Positions 27,652-36,678 of a stretch of 43,607 nt of DNA are shown in pieces. The notes under the pieces were generated by a model. That model was not told where the DNA came from, did no database searches, and was given only the letters and a program-made list of their open reading frames with translations. A program made the position numbers and the translations under genes. The stretch comes from Prochloraceae cyanobacterium (GTDB lineage: Bacteria > Cyanobacteriota > Cyanobacteriia > Cyanobacteriales > JASJDA01): assembly GCA_030065265.1 (NCBI GenBank), contig JASJCW010000004.1, positions 1-43,607 of the forward strand. Reading direction: 5' to 3'. The stretch's first letter is position 1. Every line of letters begins with the position of its first letter.

Positions 27652-28671
27652 ATGTTTTTTTTCAATAAAGCAAATAAGTTTTTACTCTACTCTTTTATTA
27701 TCTCTAATTTAATCTTAAGTTTAAATGGTTGTATTTCTGGAAATAATCAAGCTCGAACTAAAATAAACGAAAAAAAAGAAAATACAAAAGTAATCAGAAT
27801 TGGTTATCAACCTGCAAGTCCAATCGTACTGGTAGAAAATATCGGAGATTTGGAGAAAAAATTAACCCAAAAAGGAGTAAAAGTTAAATGGAAAAAGTAC
27901 AACTCGGGCCCTCCTATTATTGCTGCAATGGGTCGGGGAGAAGTCGATATCGGATATGTTGGCGATGTTCCTGCTTTATTGGGACAAGTAAACAATATAC
28001 CACTAGTTTATGTCGCTAACGAAATTGCAGTTCCGACAAGTATGGCTATTTTAGTGCCGGAAGATTCCCCAATTAAGAACCTCAAAGATTTAAAAGGTAA
28101 AAAAATAACTCTTGTTGAAGGATCGAGCGCGCATTACACGTTAGTTCAAGCATTAATTATTGCAGAATTAACTTTAGATGATATTGAACTTGTCGGTCTT
28201 CCTACATCCGAAGGGAAAATAGCTTTTAAAAATGGCGAGGTCGATGTTTGGATTGGTTGGGATCCAGAAATAGCTGATTTAGAAGAACAAATGTCGGTTC
28301 GTATGCTTACTAATGGAGAAGGAATGGCCGATCATATCAGTTTTTACATTGCTACTCGCAGTTTTGTTGAAACTAATTATCCTTTAATGAGAACTTTCAT
28401 CGAAGAAGTACAAAAAACGGGGAAATGGGCTACTGAAAATCCCGAAGAAGTAGCGAAAATTTTAGTCGAAGAGACGGGTTTAGATCTGGCAACTACTAGA
28501 AGAATCGTCAGCAGAAATATATACGAAACTCTACCAATTCAAGATCGAGCTATAGAGGAGCAACAACGTATTGCAGATATATTTTTTCGTTTAGGGATAT
28601 TTCCCAAACAAGTAATTGTTGAAAAGAATGTTTGGAAAGGAAGTTTAAATGAAGATTTAGATCGAAATTAA
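27652..28671 (+). CDS. SsuA/TauA-like ABC solute-binding lipoprotein (orphan)
   Basis: The 339-residue product has a lipoprotein signal peptide with Cys27 in the LSLNGC lipobox. The mature part resembles binding proteins for aliphatic sulfonates, taurine or nitrate: IRIGYQPASP, then GRGEVDIGYVGDVPALLG, NLKDLKGKKI and VDVWIGWDPEIADLE. No permease or ATPase gene adjoins. The next gene, after 83 bases on the same strand, is a sensor kinase, so this protein may feed a signalling system or serve a transporter encoded elsewhere. The ligand is not decided. Confidence 0.85.
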   Translation: MFFFNKANKFLLYSFIISNLILSLNGCISGNNQARTKINEKKENTKVIRIGYQPASPIVLVENIGDLEKKLTQKGVKVKWKKYNSGPPIIAAMGRGEVDIGYVGDVPALLGQVNNIPLVYVANEIAVPTSMAILVPEDSPIKNLKDLKGKKITLVEGSSAHYTLVQALIIAELTLDDIELVGLPTSEGKIAFKNGEVDVWIGWDPEIADLEEQMSVRMLTNGEGMADHISFYIATRSFVETNYPLMRTFIEEVQKTGKWATENPEEVAKILVEETGLDLATTRRIVSRNIYETLPIQDRAIEEQQRIADIFFRLGIFPKQVIVEKNVWKGSLNEDLDRN

Positions 28672-28754
28672 AGCTTAGAAAAATTGAGGTCTTTCAGTAG
28701 ATAAACTAATTCACTTTTTTAATATGTCATTTATCTTGCTCGAGTTGTAAATCA

Positions 28755-31700
28755 ATGCATTCTATTGCCAAGCAATTAAAATACGGTTTAGTTTCGATTG
28801 TTTCAATCAGTATTTTACTAACTGCTGGAATTATTATCTATTTAAGTTTGCGATCGCAGCAACAACAAATTAATTTATTGCAGCAACAACGAGCTAAATC
28901 AGCGGCTAAAGAAATCAGCTCCCATGTCAACAATTTACAACGCCAATTAAATTATGTCTCTCGATTAACAGGGTTTACGGATTTTTCTGCTGAGACTCAA
29001 AAGAGTATCTTAAAAGGACTAGTCAAAAGTAGCAGTGCTTACGAACTTGTTGGCTTGATGAACAGAGAAGGAAAGGTAATTCAAGCCATGTCACCTTATA
29101 AACCTCTCTCTCCAGAAGATTTATCGATCGTCAATGGTGGAAAACAATCAGCTTTATTCGTTCAAACCTTTAAAAATCAAAATAATTATATTAGTCCGGT
29201 AAAAATAGATTCCCAAATAAATCTACCCGTTGCAATTTTAGCCGTACCAGTTCGAGATCGGCGCGATCGCGTTAGCGGAGTCTTATTTGTCAAAGTTAAT
29301 CTCAACTTTCTCTATTTAGTCGTATCCCAATCAGAAGTAGGCAAAACCGGCTATACTTACGTTCTCGATCGCCGTCTTTTTTTAATTGCTAAAAAAGGTT
29401 CCGATTCCGAGCGATTAAAACTCCAAGACTTGCACGAACGTCCTTTCATTCAAAAATTAGCTCAATTATCCCTATCTTTTACTCCAGAATATTTTGTTGT
29501 TTATGAAGGTTTAAAAGGGCAAAAAGTTTTAGGTGCAGCAACAAGATTACGAAGATTGCAATGGATTGTTGTCGTCGAATTACCCCTTCAAGAAGTCTAC
29601 GAGCCAATTCGTCAAACGATCGCTGCAACGATCTTAGCTGCGATATTTTGCATCTTAATCGCAATTTTTCTAGGATTTACTTTTTCAAAATCGATTATCG
29701 CGCCTTTACAAAGTTTAACCCTTGCTGCTGCGAAAATAAGCGATGGAGATTTCAGCAGTCGAGCTAATATTCTGGCCAGTAACGAACTAGGAAAACTAGC
29801 AACCGCTTTTAACTATATGTTGGAGCGACTTCAAGAATCTTTTAAAATTTTAGAAACAAAAAATCAAGAATTAAAACGTTTAGATCGACTCAAAGATGAG
29901 TTTTTAGCAAATACTTCTCACGAACTGAGAACTCCCCTTAACGGTATTATTGGTATTACCGAATCTTTATTGGACGGAATCGCAGGAGAACAGCCACCCA
30001 AAGCCCAGTTTAACCTCAGAATGGTGGTTAGTAGTGCCCGTCGTTTAAACAATTTAGTCAATGATATTCTCGATTTTTCTAAACTCAGACATCAAGATAT
30101 TGAATTGCAGTTAAAATCGATCGGAGTTAAAGAATGTGCTGAAATCGTCATTAGATTTTGTCAACCGTCGATCGACGATCGCCCCCTCAAATTAATTAAC
30201 AACGTTCCTGACAATCTACCGACAGTAGAAGCTGATGAAAATCGCTTACAACAAATTCTCTATAATTTAATCGGTAATGCAATTAAGTTTACTGAGAAGG
30301 GCGAAATAGAAATTAGTGCCGCCTCTGAATCGGGTTATATTGCTATTTCCGTCAGGGATACGGGTATCGGTATTTGTGAAGACAAGCAAAAAACAATTTT
30401 TGAATCCTTTTGTCAAGGTGATGGAGCTACAGCTCGAATTTACGGTGGAACTGGATTGGGATTAGCTATTACCAAAAAGCTCGTCGAACTCCATCATGGG
30501 AAGATTAGGGTTCGTTCTGCGATCGGATCTGGCTCGACATTTACTTTTACTTTACCCGTAGCCGATCGCGCTCCAGAAAAAATAATCAAATCAGATCGCC
30601 CTTCCCTCCCAACTGCTAATTTATTCACTCAAAAAGATTTCAGTTTCAATTTTGTCGGCGATCGTGCTGAAACACCAAGCAGTTTACCAGCAAATCTTGC
30701 AAATTATCGAGATTCTCAACCCAATTGGCACATAACCATTGTTGATGACGATCCGATTAATCGACAAGTTATTCGTAATTTTCTCGAGTTAAAAAAATAT
30801 CGAATTAGTTCGGCTGCTTCGGGAATAGAATTCTTAGCTAATTTAGATAAAAATAATCTTCCGGATCTAATTTTATTAGATGTAATGATGCCAAAAATGA
30901 CTGGTTTAGAAGTTACCGAACAACTCCGTCGCAACTGGCCGATCGATACCCTACCGATTCTGTTTATTTCCGCTAAAAATACCCTCAGCGATCGCATTGC
31001 AGGTTTATCAGTTTTAGGTAATGACTACCTCACAAAACCAATTGCTAAAAATGAATTATTAGCTAAAATTAACACTCATCTTAATTTACTTAAAGAAACT
31101 CGTTGCCGACAAAAAGCTGAAGCAAACCTGCAAGAAATTAACCGTACTTTAGAACAAAAAATTGCCGAGCGAACTACAGAACTTTGTCAAACTGTTAAAC
31201 TGCTCAAAGCAACCCAAGAAAAACTGCTCTTTGAAAATTCTCTTCTTAGAGATAGTCGAGATTCAATCTATCAATATCAAATTGGTGGCACTTTACCGAT
31301 TGATTCTCCTACTTATGTTGTTAGAGTTGCCGATCGGCTACTTTATAAAGCTCTCAAACAAAATCAATTATGTTGCATCTTCAATGCGCGTCAAATGGGG
31401 AAATCTAGTTTGCGGGTCAAAATGATGCAGCAACTCCAAGCAGAAGGATTTACTTGCGTTGCTGTCGATCTAACCACGATTGGCAATAGAAATATCTCAA
31501 TTGAAAAATGGTATGCCAGTTTTATCTACAAACTTGCCAGCAATCTAGAACTTTTGAGTAAATTCAATTTTCGTTCTTGGTGGTCAAATTTTGATTTTCT
31601 CTCTCCGGTTGAAAAATTAAGATTATTTATCGATGAAATTGTTCTCGAAGAAATTACTCGAAAAATTGTGATTTTTATCGATGAAATTGATAGTGTCTTG

Positions 31701-32372
31701 AATTTAGACTTTGCAATGGACGATCTTTTTGCTTTAATTCGTTCCTGTTATAATCATCGGGCCGAATCCTTAAAATATCAACGGATCAATTTTGTTTTGC
31801 TTGGAGTAGCCACCCCGAATAAATTAATTCGCGATCGCCATTTTACTCCCTTTAATATTGGTATTTCTATTCGACTTTCTGGATTTCAATTTCATGAAGT
31901 CAACCCTTTATTGGCAGGATTTAAAAATATTCAAGGCAATCCGCGAACTTTAATTGAAAGTATTTTAGACTGGACTGGAGGCCAACCTTTTTTAACTCAA
32001 AAAATCTGTCACCTAATTCTTGCTTCTAATTCTGCCATCGCTCCAGGGGAAGAAAAAGAATTTATTCGTAAATTAGTGCAAACAAAAGTTATTGACAATT
32101 GGCAATTAAACGACGACCCCGAACATTTAAAAACAATTTCCAATCGCTTACTTCAAGATCGAGATTTTGCGCCCAAACTGCTCGAATTATATCAAGAAAT
32201 TTTAGAAAAAAAAGCAATACTATTTAACAATACTCCAGAAATACAAGAGCTAATTTTATCTGGTTTAGTATGTATTCATGAGGGTAAAATTATAATTTTT
32301 AATCGGATTTACGAAGCAGTTTTTAATTCTAATTGGGTTAGCCGAAACTATAGCATGGCAGTAAAAGGTTAA
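28755..32372 (+). CDS. Hybrid sensor histidine kinase with receiver and C-terminal AAA-like ATPase
   Basis: The 1205-residue multidomain membrane sensor has, in order: transmembrane helix (about 11-31); periplasmic double-Cache-like sensor (35-280); second helix (288-310); HAMP (311-363); dimerisation domain with H-box His389 (FLANTSHELRTPLNG); ATPase with N-box NLIGNAIKF, DTGIGI and GGTGLGL (500-600); receiver with acidic VDDD and phospho-acceptor Asp709 (LLDVMMPKM) and Lys761. A coiled linker (780-830) follows, then an AAA-like NTPase with NARQMGKSSL (877-886) and Walker B IVIFIDEID (971-979), of the type seen fused to WD40 or caspase-like domains. The output is unusual: no DNA-binding domain. 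It follows the binding-protein gene. Confidence 0.92.
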   Translation: MHSIAKQLKYGLVSIVSISILLTAGIIIYLSLRSQQQQINLLQQQRAKSAAKEISSHVNNLQRQLNYVSRLTGFTDFSAETQKSILKGLVKSSSAYELVGLMNREGKVIQAMSPYKPLSPEDLSIVNGGKQSALFVQTFKNQNNYISPVKIDSQINLPVAILAVPVRDRRDRVSGVLFVKVNLNFLYLVVSQSEVGKTGYTYVLDRRLFLIAKKGSDSERLKLQDLHERPFIQKLAQLSLSFTPEYFVVYEGLKGQKVLGAATRLRRLQWIVVVELPLQEVYEPIRQTIAATILAAIFCILIAIFLGFTFSKSIIAPLQSLTLAAAKISDGDFSSRANILASNELGKLATAFNYMLERLQESFKILETKNQELKRLDRLKDEFLANTSHELRTPLNGIIGITESLLDGIAGEQPPKAQFNLRMVVSSARRLNNLVNDILDFSKLRHQDIELQLKSIGVKECAEIVIRFCQPSIDDRPLKLINNVPDNLPTVEADENRLQQILYNLIGNAIKFTEKGEIEISAASESGYIAISVRDTGIGICEDKQKTIFESFCQGDGATARIYGGTGLGLAITKKLVELHHGKIRVRSAIGSGSTFTFTLPVADRAPEKIIKSDRPSLPTANLFTQKDFSFNFVGDRAETPSSLPANLANYRDSQPNWHITIVDDDPINRQVIRNFLELKKYRISSAASGIEFLANLDKNNLPDLILLDVMMPKMTGLEVTEQLRRNWPIDTLPILFISAKNTLSDRIAGLSVLGNDYLTKPIAKNELLAKINTHLNLLKETRCRQKAEANLQEINRTLEQKIAERTTELCQTVKLLKATQEKLLFENSLLRDSRDSIYQYQIGGTLPIDSPTYVVRVADRLLYKALKQNQLCCIFNARQMGKSSLRVKMMQQLQAEGFTCVAVDLTTIGNRNISIEKWYASFIYKLASNLELLSKFNFRSWWSNFDFLSPVEKLRLFIDEIVLEEITRKIVIFIDEIDSVLNLDFAMDDLFALIRSCYNHRAESLKYQRINFVLLGVATPNKLIRDRHFTPFNIGISIRLSGFQFHEVNPLLAGFKNIQGNPRTLIESILDWTGGQPFLTQKICHLILASNSAIAPGEEKEFIRKLVQTKVIDNWQLNDDPEHLKTISNRLLQDRDFAPKLLELYQEILEKKAILFNNTPEIQELILSGLVCIHEGKIIIFNRIYEAVFNSNWVSRNYSMAVKG

Positions 32373-32478
32373 TCTTAATTTGAGTCAATTTGCTACAATT
32401 GAGTGACATGATATTAATTCCCTAAAATCATGCTACAGATCGATTTTCCGAATCTATTGCTGTCGCCGAGATGTCTAT

Positions 32479-32500
32479 TATAATTGGCATATAATTGGCA
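32479..32500. repeat. Perfect tandem 11-base repeat
   Basis: TATAATTGGCA occurs twice without a gap, immediately before the stop of the leftward sulfotransferase-like gene. It may be simple slippage. Confidence 0.5.
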
Positions 32501-32501
32501 C

Positions 32502-33230
32502 TTAGAAAGAGATCCTATCCTGAATCGCTAGCATTTCAAACTGACGATAAACTTGATTAGCTTTTGCTAATAGTTGAGTATTTTTAGGCCTAGTTAGCTC
32601 CTGTTTCTTTTGTTGCTTAATTTGGAATTGTACATCTCGAGTAATCTTTTTAGGCTTGTGTCTACTTTGCGCTTCAGCCATGTTAATTAGCTCGAAGTTA
32701 GTATTAAACTTAGCATTTATCCTAGCGACAGTCCGATCTAATTGTTGCGTGGTTTGCTCGAAGGTGCTAACAACGTAGCCATAATCATAACAACTGAGTT
32801 TATCATAGAATTTAATGTAACTTTCCAATCCCCGATTTACAGAAACATAATGCCAACGGCTAGTAAGAGAAATGACTGCTCCTACTGGTTCGCGGATAAC
32901 CAGCAAAACAGGTATTTTTTGCTCGATCGCCTTAATTATTTCAACAGGGGAGTGCATATGATGGGCAAGCTGCACGTATTTAGTTTGGTTCTGCTTAAAT
33001 GCTGCTACAGCAAAGCCATTAGCTGAACCCTGAAATCCATCGATAACCAATTCTGTACTTGTTTGCACTACAGCCTCTTGGACTTTTTTTCCTGCTGCTT
33101 GGCGTTTTCTTTTTCGCCACCAAATGTAAAGCTTATATAGAAGCCACATATCACTTTCTCTAGCTACAAAAGAACGTAATGAGAAGTGAATATTCTTAAG
33201 TTGATTTAATATCGGTTTTAGCATTAACAA
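32502..33230 (-). CDS. Sulfotransferase-like protein
   Basis: The 242-residue product looks like a P-loop sulfotransferase. DGFQGSANGF (about residues 64-73) sits where the PAPS 5'-phosphosulfate loop lies, and VLLVIREPVGAVISL (about 108-122) matches the 3'-phosphate loop with its Arg and Ser. The usual Lys of the first loop is missing, so activity is not certain. No signal peptide or membrane helix is clear. It converges with the sensor-kinase gene. If active, it would transfer sulfate from PAPS to an unknown acceptor. Confidence 0.65.
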   Translation of the reverse strand: MLMLKPILNQLKNIHFSLRSFVARESDMWLLYKLYIWWRKRKRQAAGKKVQEAVVQTSTELVIDGFQGSANGFAVAAFKQNQTKYVQLAHHMHSPVEIIKAIEQKIPVLLVIREPVGAVISLTSRWHYVSVNRGLESYIKFYDKLSCYDYGYVVSTFEQTTQQLDRTVARINAKFNTNFELINMAEAQSRHKPKKITRDVQFQIKQQKKQELTRPKNTQLLAKANQVYRQFEMLAIQDRISF

Positions 33231-33716
33231 GTCGGCACTGAAATTTTGGGTTAAATTAGACAGATTGACTGCGATAGTCAGGTTAAAGAATCAAGTGTTT
33301 TTTTACCCTACCACATTATTTATACCGTTTCTATTTAAAATTGCTATAGTCAGGGGTTTTAGGGGTCAGGGGTCAGAGGTTAAATATAAATAAGGCTTTA
33401 GCCAATCTCAGCTTTTAGCGTTATCTGTAGCCTGATTTTTCAGAAATGGTATTACCTTTATTTTTCCAAAACCTTAGTTCGATATAAACAAAGGGCAGGG
33501 ATCGGCTAAAAGTAACAATAAAAAATGCATTGACAATTCAATCTAAAAGATCTACTACAAAGAAGTCAACTGTGTAAGAGACTTCCAGAGCAAGTCGAAT
33601 GGTAGAAAATCTTAATCATCGTCTACGCAATTACTTTTTTTTTACGCAAACAATTGGGTTCACAATATCTCGATCTGTTACGTTTTTTCCCAAATCATTG
33701 TCATTTTATACGTATA
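33231..33716. other. 486-base gap up to the IS end
   Basis: Two tandem GGGGTCA heptamers at 33362-33375 lie within a GGGGTTTTAGGGG-like context, a short-repeat pattern common in cyanobacterial gaps. The rest is AT-rich, with no gene seen. The last two bases are the TA target copy of the IS630 element. Confidence 0.5.
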
Positions 33717-33765
33717 TGAAGTTCGCTTGTATAATTAACTAATAAAGCGATCGTAACTGTAATAA

Positions 33766-34884
33766 ATGCCTAAAAGACTTACAATAGCTTGTCATTACAA
33801 GACTGATGAATTGTTGAATAAATACCGTCAAGAAAAAGATCCAGTAACAATTCGTCAATATCAAATTATTTGGTTATTAGCGAGTGGAAAAAAAAGTGAA
33901 GAAGTGGCTCAAACAACAGGATATACAGTTTATTGGGTGAGAGAGTTAGCGAGACGTTACAATCGACAAGGAATTGAAGGATTAGGAGACCGCAGACATC
34001 ATAATCGAGGAGGGCAAACACTTTTAGATGAATTTCAAACAGCACAATTGCTACAAGCTATACAAGAACCTCCACCAGATGGCGGCTTATGGAATGGGAG
34101 GAAAGTTGCTGATTGGATGAGTGATTTATTAGGCAGAAAAGTTTCACGTACCAGGGGTTGGGAATATTTAAAAGCAATGGAATATCGTTTAAGAATTCCC
34201 CGTCCAGAAAATCAGCTTGCTGATTTAAAAGAACAAGAAGAGTGGAAAAGCGCACCGCCCGCGCTGAGGTCTCCTCAGCGTAAGGACGGAGCAAGAAAAA
34301 CTGCCGAGTAAGTTAAAAGAAATTGAAGAAAAACACCCCAATTCAACAGTAGAATTATGGGCAGAAGATGAACATCGAATTGGATTAAAACCAATCTATA
34401 GAAAAATTTGGGTATCTTGGGAAGATGTTCCCACAGCAAAAATCAAGTGGGTTTATGAGTGGGCATGGCTCTATGGATTTGTCCATCCAGAATCGGGAAA
34501 TACATATTGGTGGCTCTTACCAAAAGTCAATACAGAAATATTTACCAAAGTTTTAAAAGACTTTGCTGAACATTTTAATTTAGGAAAAAATAAGCGAGTT
34601 TTACTAGTTTTAGACGGAGCTAGATGGCATACTAGTAAGTCTTTGAAGATCCCAGAAGGAATAGATTTAGAATTTTTACCACCATATTCTCCTGAATTAC
34701 AACCCTGTCCTTTAGATTATGGCCATTAACTAACGAACCGATCGTCAATAAATCTTTTGAGACTATAGAACAGTTAGAAGAAATTATGATCGATCGCCTG
34801 AATGTTTTAATAAAACAGCCAGAATTCATTAGTGGGTTAACTTGTTTTCATTGGTGGCCAAAAAATAATACTTGCAATAACTAA
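33766..34884 (+). pseudogene. IS630 transposase, broken by an insertion and a second lesion
   Basis: The first 160 codons read as an intact N-terminal part with a helix-turn-helix (about residues 50-80). At about 34246-34300 a palindromic insertion of 46-49 bases inside a run of A's shifts the frame; the native frame resumes at 34301 (LPSKLKEIEE) with catalytic Asp in WAEDEHRIG and in VLDGARWH. At 34706-34713 eight bases replace the expected six for the Ala-Glu of QPAERLW, removing the third catalytic acid. Frame one then returns (RLWPLTNEP) to TAA at 34882-34884. Confidence 0.85.
34250..34295. repeat. Nested palindromic insertion in the transposase gene
   Basis: A perfect 8-base stem, CGCTGAGG (34262-34269) and CCTCAGCG (34273-34280), has a TCT loop. 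Outer partly paired arms are CACCGCC (34253-34259) and AAGGACGG (34282-34289). A's flank both sides, so the target may have been duplicated. Without it the transposase frame joins. It is shorter than any autonomous element and codes for nothing. Confidence 0.7.
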
Positions 34885-35024
34885 TTAGCCGAACTTCATA
34901 GTAGCTCACATCCCGAAAGAGTTTAGTGCTGTTTTGTAAACGATTTTTTGGCTTTTTAAGGCCATGCCATTAGTGTCATGCAACAAATTTAAATTCACTT
35001 TAGAATGCTTGCGATCCGATCGCA

Positions 35025-36494
35025 TTATGAAATAACTTTAGGAGAATTTAGAGCAGATCGATCGTCATTCAAATCTAACCAATATTGTTTTAAATCTTTT
35101 GCTACTTCGTTTGAGAGAATAACGCAACCGATTAAATTAGGTACGGACATAGCTAAGAGCATCATATCGCTAAAATCGACAACTGCCCCTAAATTCACTA
35201 CCGCACCAATAAAGATAAAAAATAGGAAAATTCCCTTATAAATTAAAGTAGTTTCTTCGCCAAATAAATAACCCCAACATTGTTGACCGTAGTAACTCCA
35301 AGTAATCAGAGTAGAAAATCCAAATAAAACGATTACCACAGATAAAATTAAGGGAAACCAATCTAAAACGCTAGCAAAAGCCGTTGCTGTCAATTCCGAG
35401 CCGCTCGTACCCGGAGCGACGCGATCGCCGTACATTCCAGTAATTACGATCGCCAAAGCCGTTAAATTGCAAATTACTACAGTATCGATAAAAGGCTCTA
35501 AAACCGCCACAATTCCTTCTTGAATTGGTTTTTCTGTTTTCGCTGCTGAATGGGCGATCGCTGCCGATCCTAGCCCCGCTCCGTTAGAAAATGCACTGCG
35601 CCGCACACCTTGAACTAATACGCCGACAATTCCCCCTTCAATTGCTAAGGGATCGAAAGCCTCGCGGACGATCGTTGCAAAAGCCGCTGGAATTTCAGTT
35701 ACTAAAGCAGCCAAAACCCAGACGCAAGCTGCTAAATAGATAACTACCATAGCCGGAACTAAACGGCTCGTGACTACGCCAATGCGACTGATGCCACCAA
35801 CGATGACCAAACCCACCAAAAAAGCGACTAAAATGCCATAAAGCCAATTGTAACCGGCGATCTGGGGAAAAACCGTCGCGAGTGCGGCAAAAGATTGATT
35901 GACTTGAAACATATTGCCACCGCCAAAAGATGCCCCGATGCAGAAAACAGCGAAAAATACGGCTAATATTCTGCCAAACTGAGACATTCCTCGCTGAGAT
36001 AAGCCTTCTGCAAGATAGTACATCGGGCCGCCGGATACGCTCCCATCGGGCTTAATGTTGCGGTATTTCATGCCCAGGGTGCATTCGACGAATTTACTTG
36101 ACATTCCCAAAATAGCAGCTAAAGTCATCCAAAATACTGCACCAGGGCCGCCCATTTGAATTGCGATCGCAACTCCAGCAATATTTCCGAGTCCGATCGT
36201 GCCCGATAAAGCAGTTGCTAGGGCTTGAAAAGCGGTTACTTCTCCGCCAGTCGCGTCGTTATTGAGATTGTCGTATTTACCTCTAGCGATATCGATCGCG
36301 TGTTTAAAGCCGCGAATATTAATAAAACCCATTCGCAGGGTACAAAAAATACCACCAGCGACGATCCAGAGGATAATTAAGGGCATTCCACCAATGCTAA
36401 AAAATAATATTTTTTGGATCGCGGCGACAACTCCCGAAAAAACTGCATCTATACCGACAAGCAAGTTACTCAAATCCCAATTATCTGTTATCAA
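35025..36494 (-). CDS. Sodium:alanine (AGCS family) symporter
   Basis: The 489-residue membrane protein has about eleven hydrophobic helices. GTIGLGNIAGVAIAIQMGGPGAVFWM is represented by the AGCS signature around residues 92-117, and SSKFVECTLGMKYR, SGGPMYYL and the NGAGLGSAAIAHSAAKT block near residue 305 are all family marks. It takes up alanine or glycine with Na+. The last residues overlap no other gene. It lies between the IS630 element and the J-domain protein gene, on the same strand as the latter, with a 184-base gap. Confidence 0.95.
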   Translation of the reverse strand: MITDNWDLSNLLVGIDAVFSGVVAAIQKILFFSIGGMPLIILWIVAGGIFCTLRMGFINIRGFKHAIDIARGKYDNLNNDATGGEVTAFQALATALSGTIGLGNIAGVAIAIQMGGPGAVFWMTLAAILGMSSKFVECTLGMKYRNIKPDGSVSGGPMYYLAEGLSQRGMSQFGRILAVFFAVFCIGASFGGGNMFQVNQSFAALATVFPQIAGYNWLYGILVAFLVGLVIVGGISRIGVVTSRLVPAMVVIYLAACVWVLAALVTEIPAAFATIVREAFDPLAIEGGIVGVLVQGVRRSAFSNGAGLGSAAIAHSAAKTEKPIQEGIVAVLEPFIDTVVICNLTALAIVITGMYGDRVAPGTSGSELTATAFASVLDWFPLILSVVIVLFGFSTLITWSYYGQQCWGYLFGEETTLIYKGIFLFFIFIGAVVNLGAVVDFSDMMLLAMSVPNLIGCVILSNEVAKDLKQYWLDLNDDRSALNSPKVIS

Positions 36495-36678
36495 TTTTCA
36501 ATTCCCATAAAGATTTTTCAGTTTTCCGGCATCCGAATTACGGAACTGGGGGAGAGGACAAAAAATATTATATTATTTTAATCTTTTGACGCGATCGGAT
36601 CGATTCAAAATTGGTTGGCTGGCTACTTTGTTGAAAGTTCTCGCGATTCTTTTTAAATTTATGCTTGATATTTTAATT

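Larger units (their letters stand above)
33717..34898 (+). mobile_element. IS630-family element, inactive
   Basis: The 1182-base element is bounded by inverted ends TGAAGTTCG (33717-33725) and CGAACTTCA (34890-34898) and flanked by TA on both sides (33715-33716 and 34899-34900), the target duplication typical of the IS630/Tc1-mariner group. It carries one transposase gene, broken twice (see the pseudogene). It sits between the sulfotransferase-like gene and the symporter and interrupts no gene. Confidence 0.88.

Noticed and set aside
33362..33375. GGGGTCA tandem as a CRISPR or operator
   Set aside because: Only two short copies without spacers; a common type of cyanobacterial intergenic repeat.
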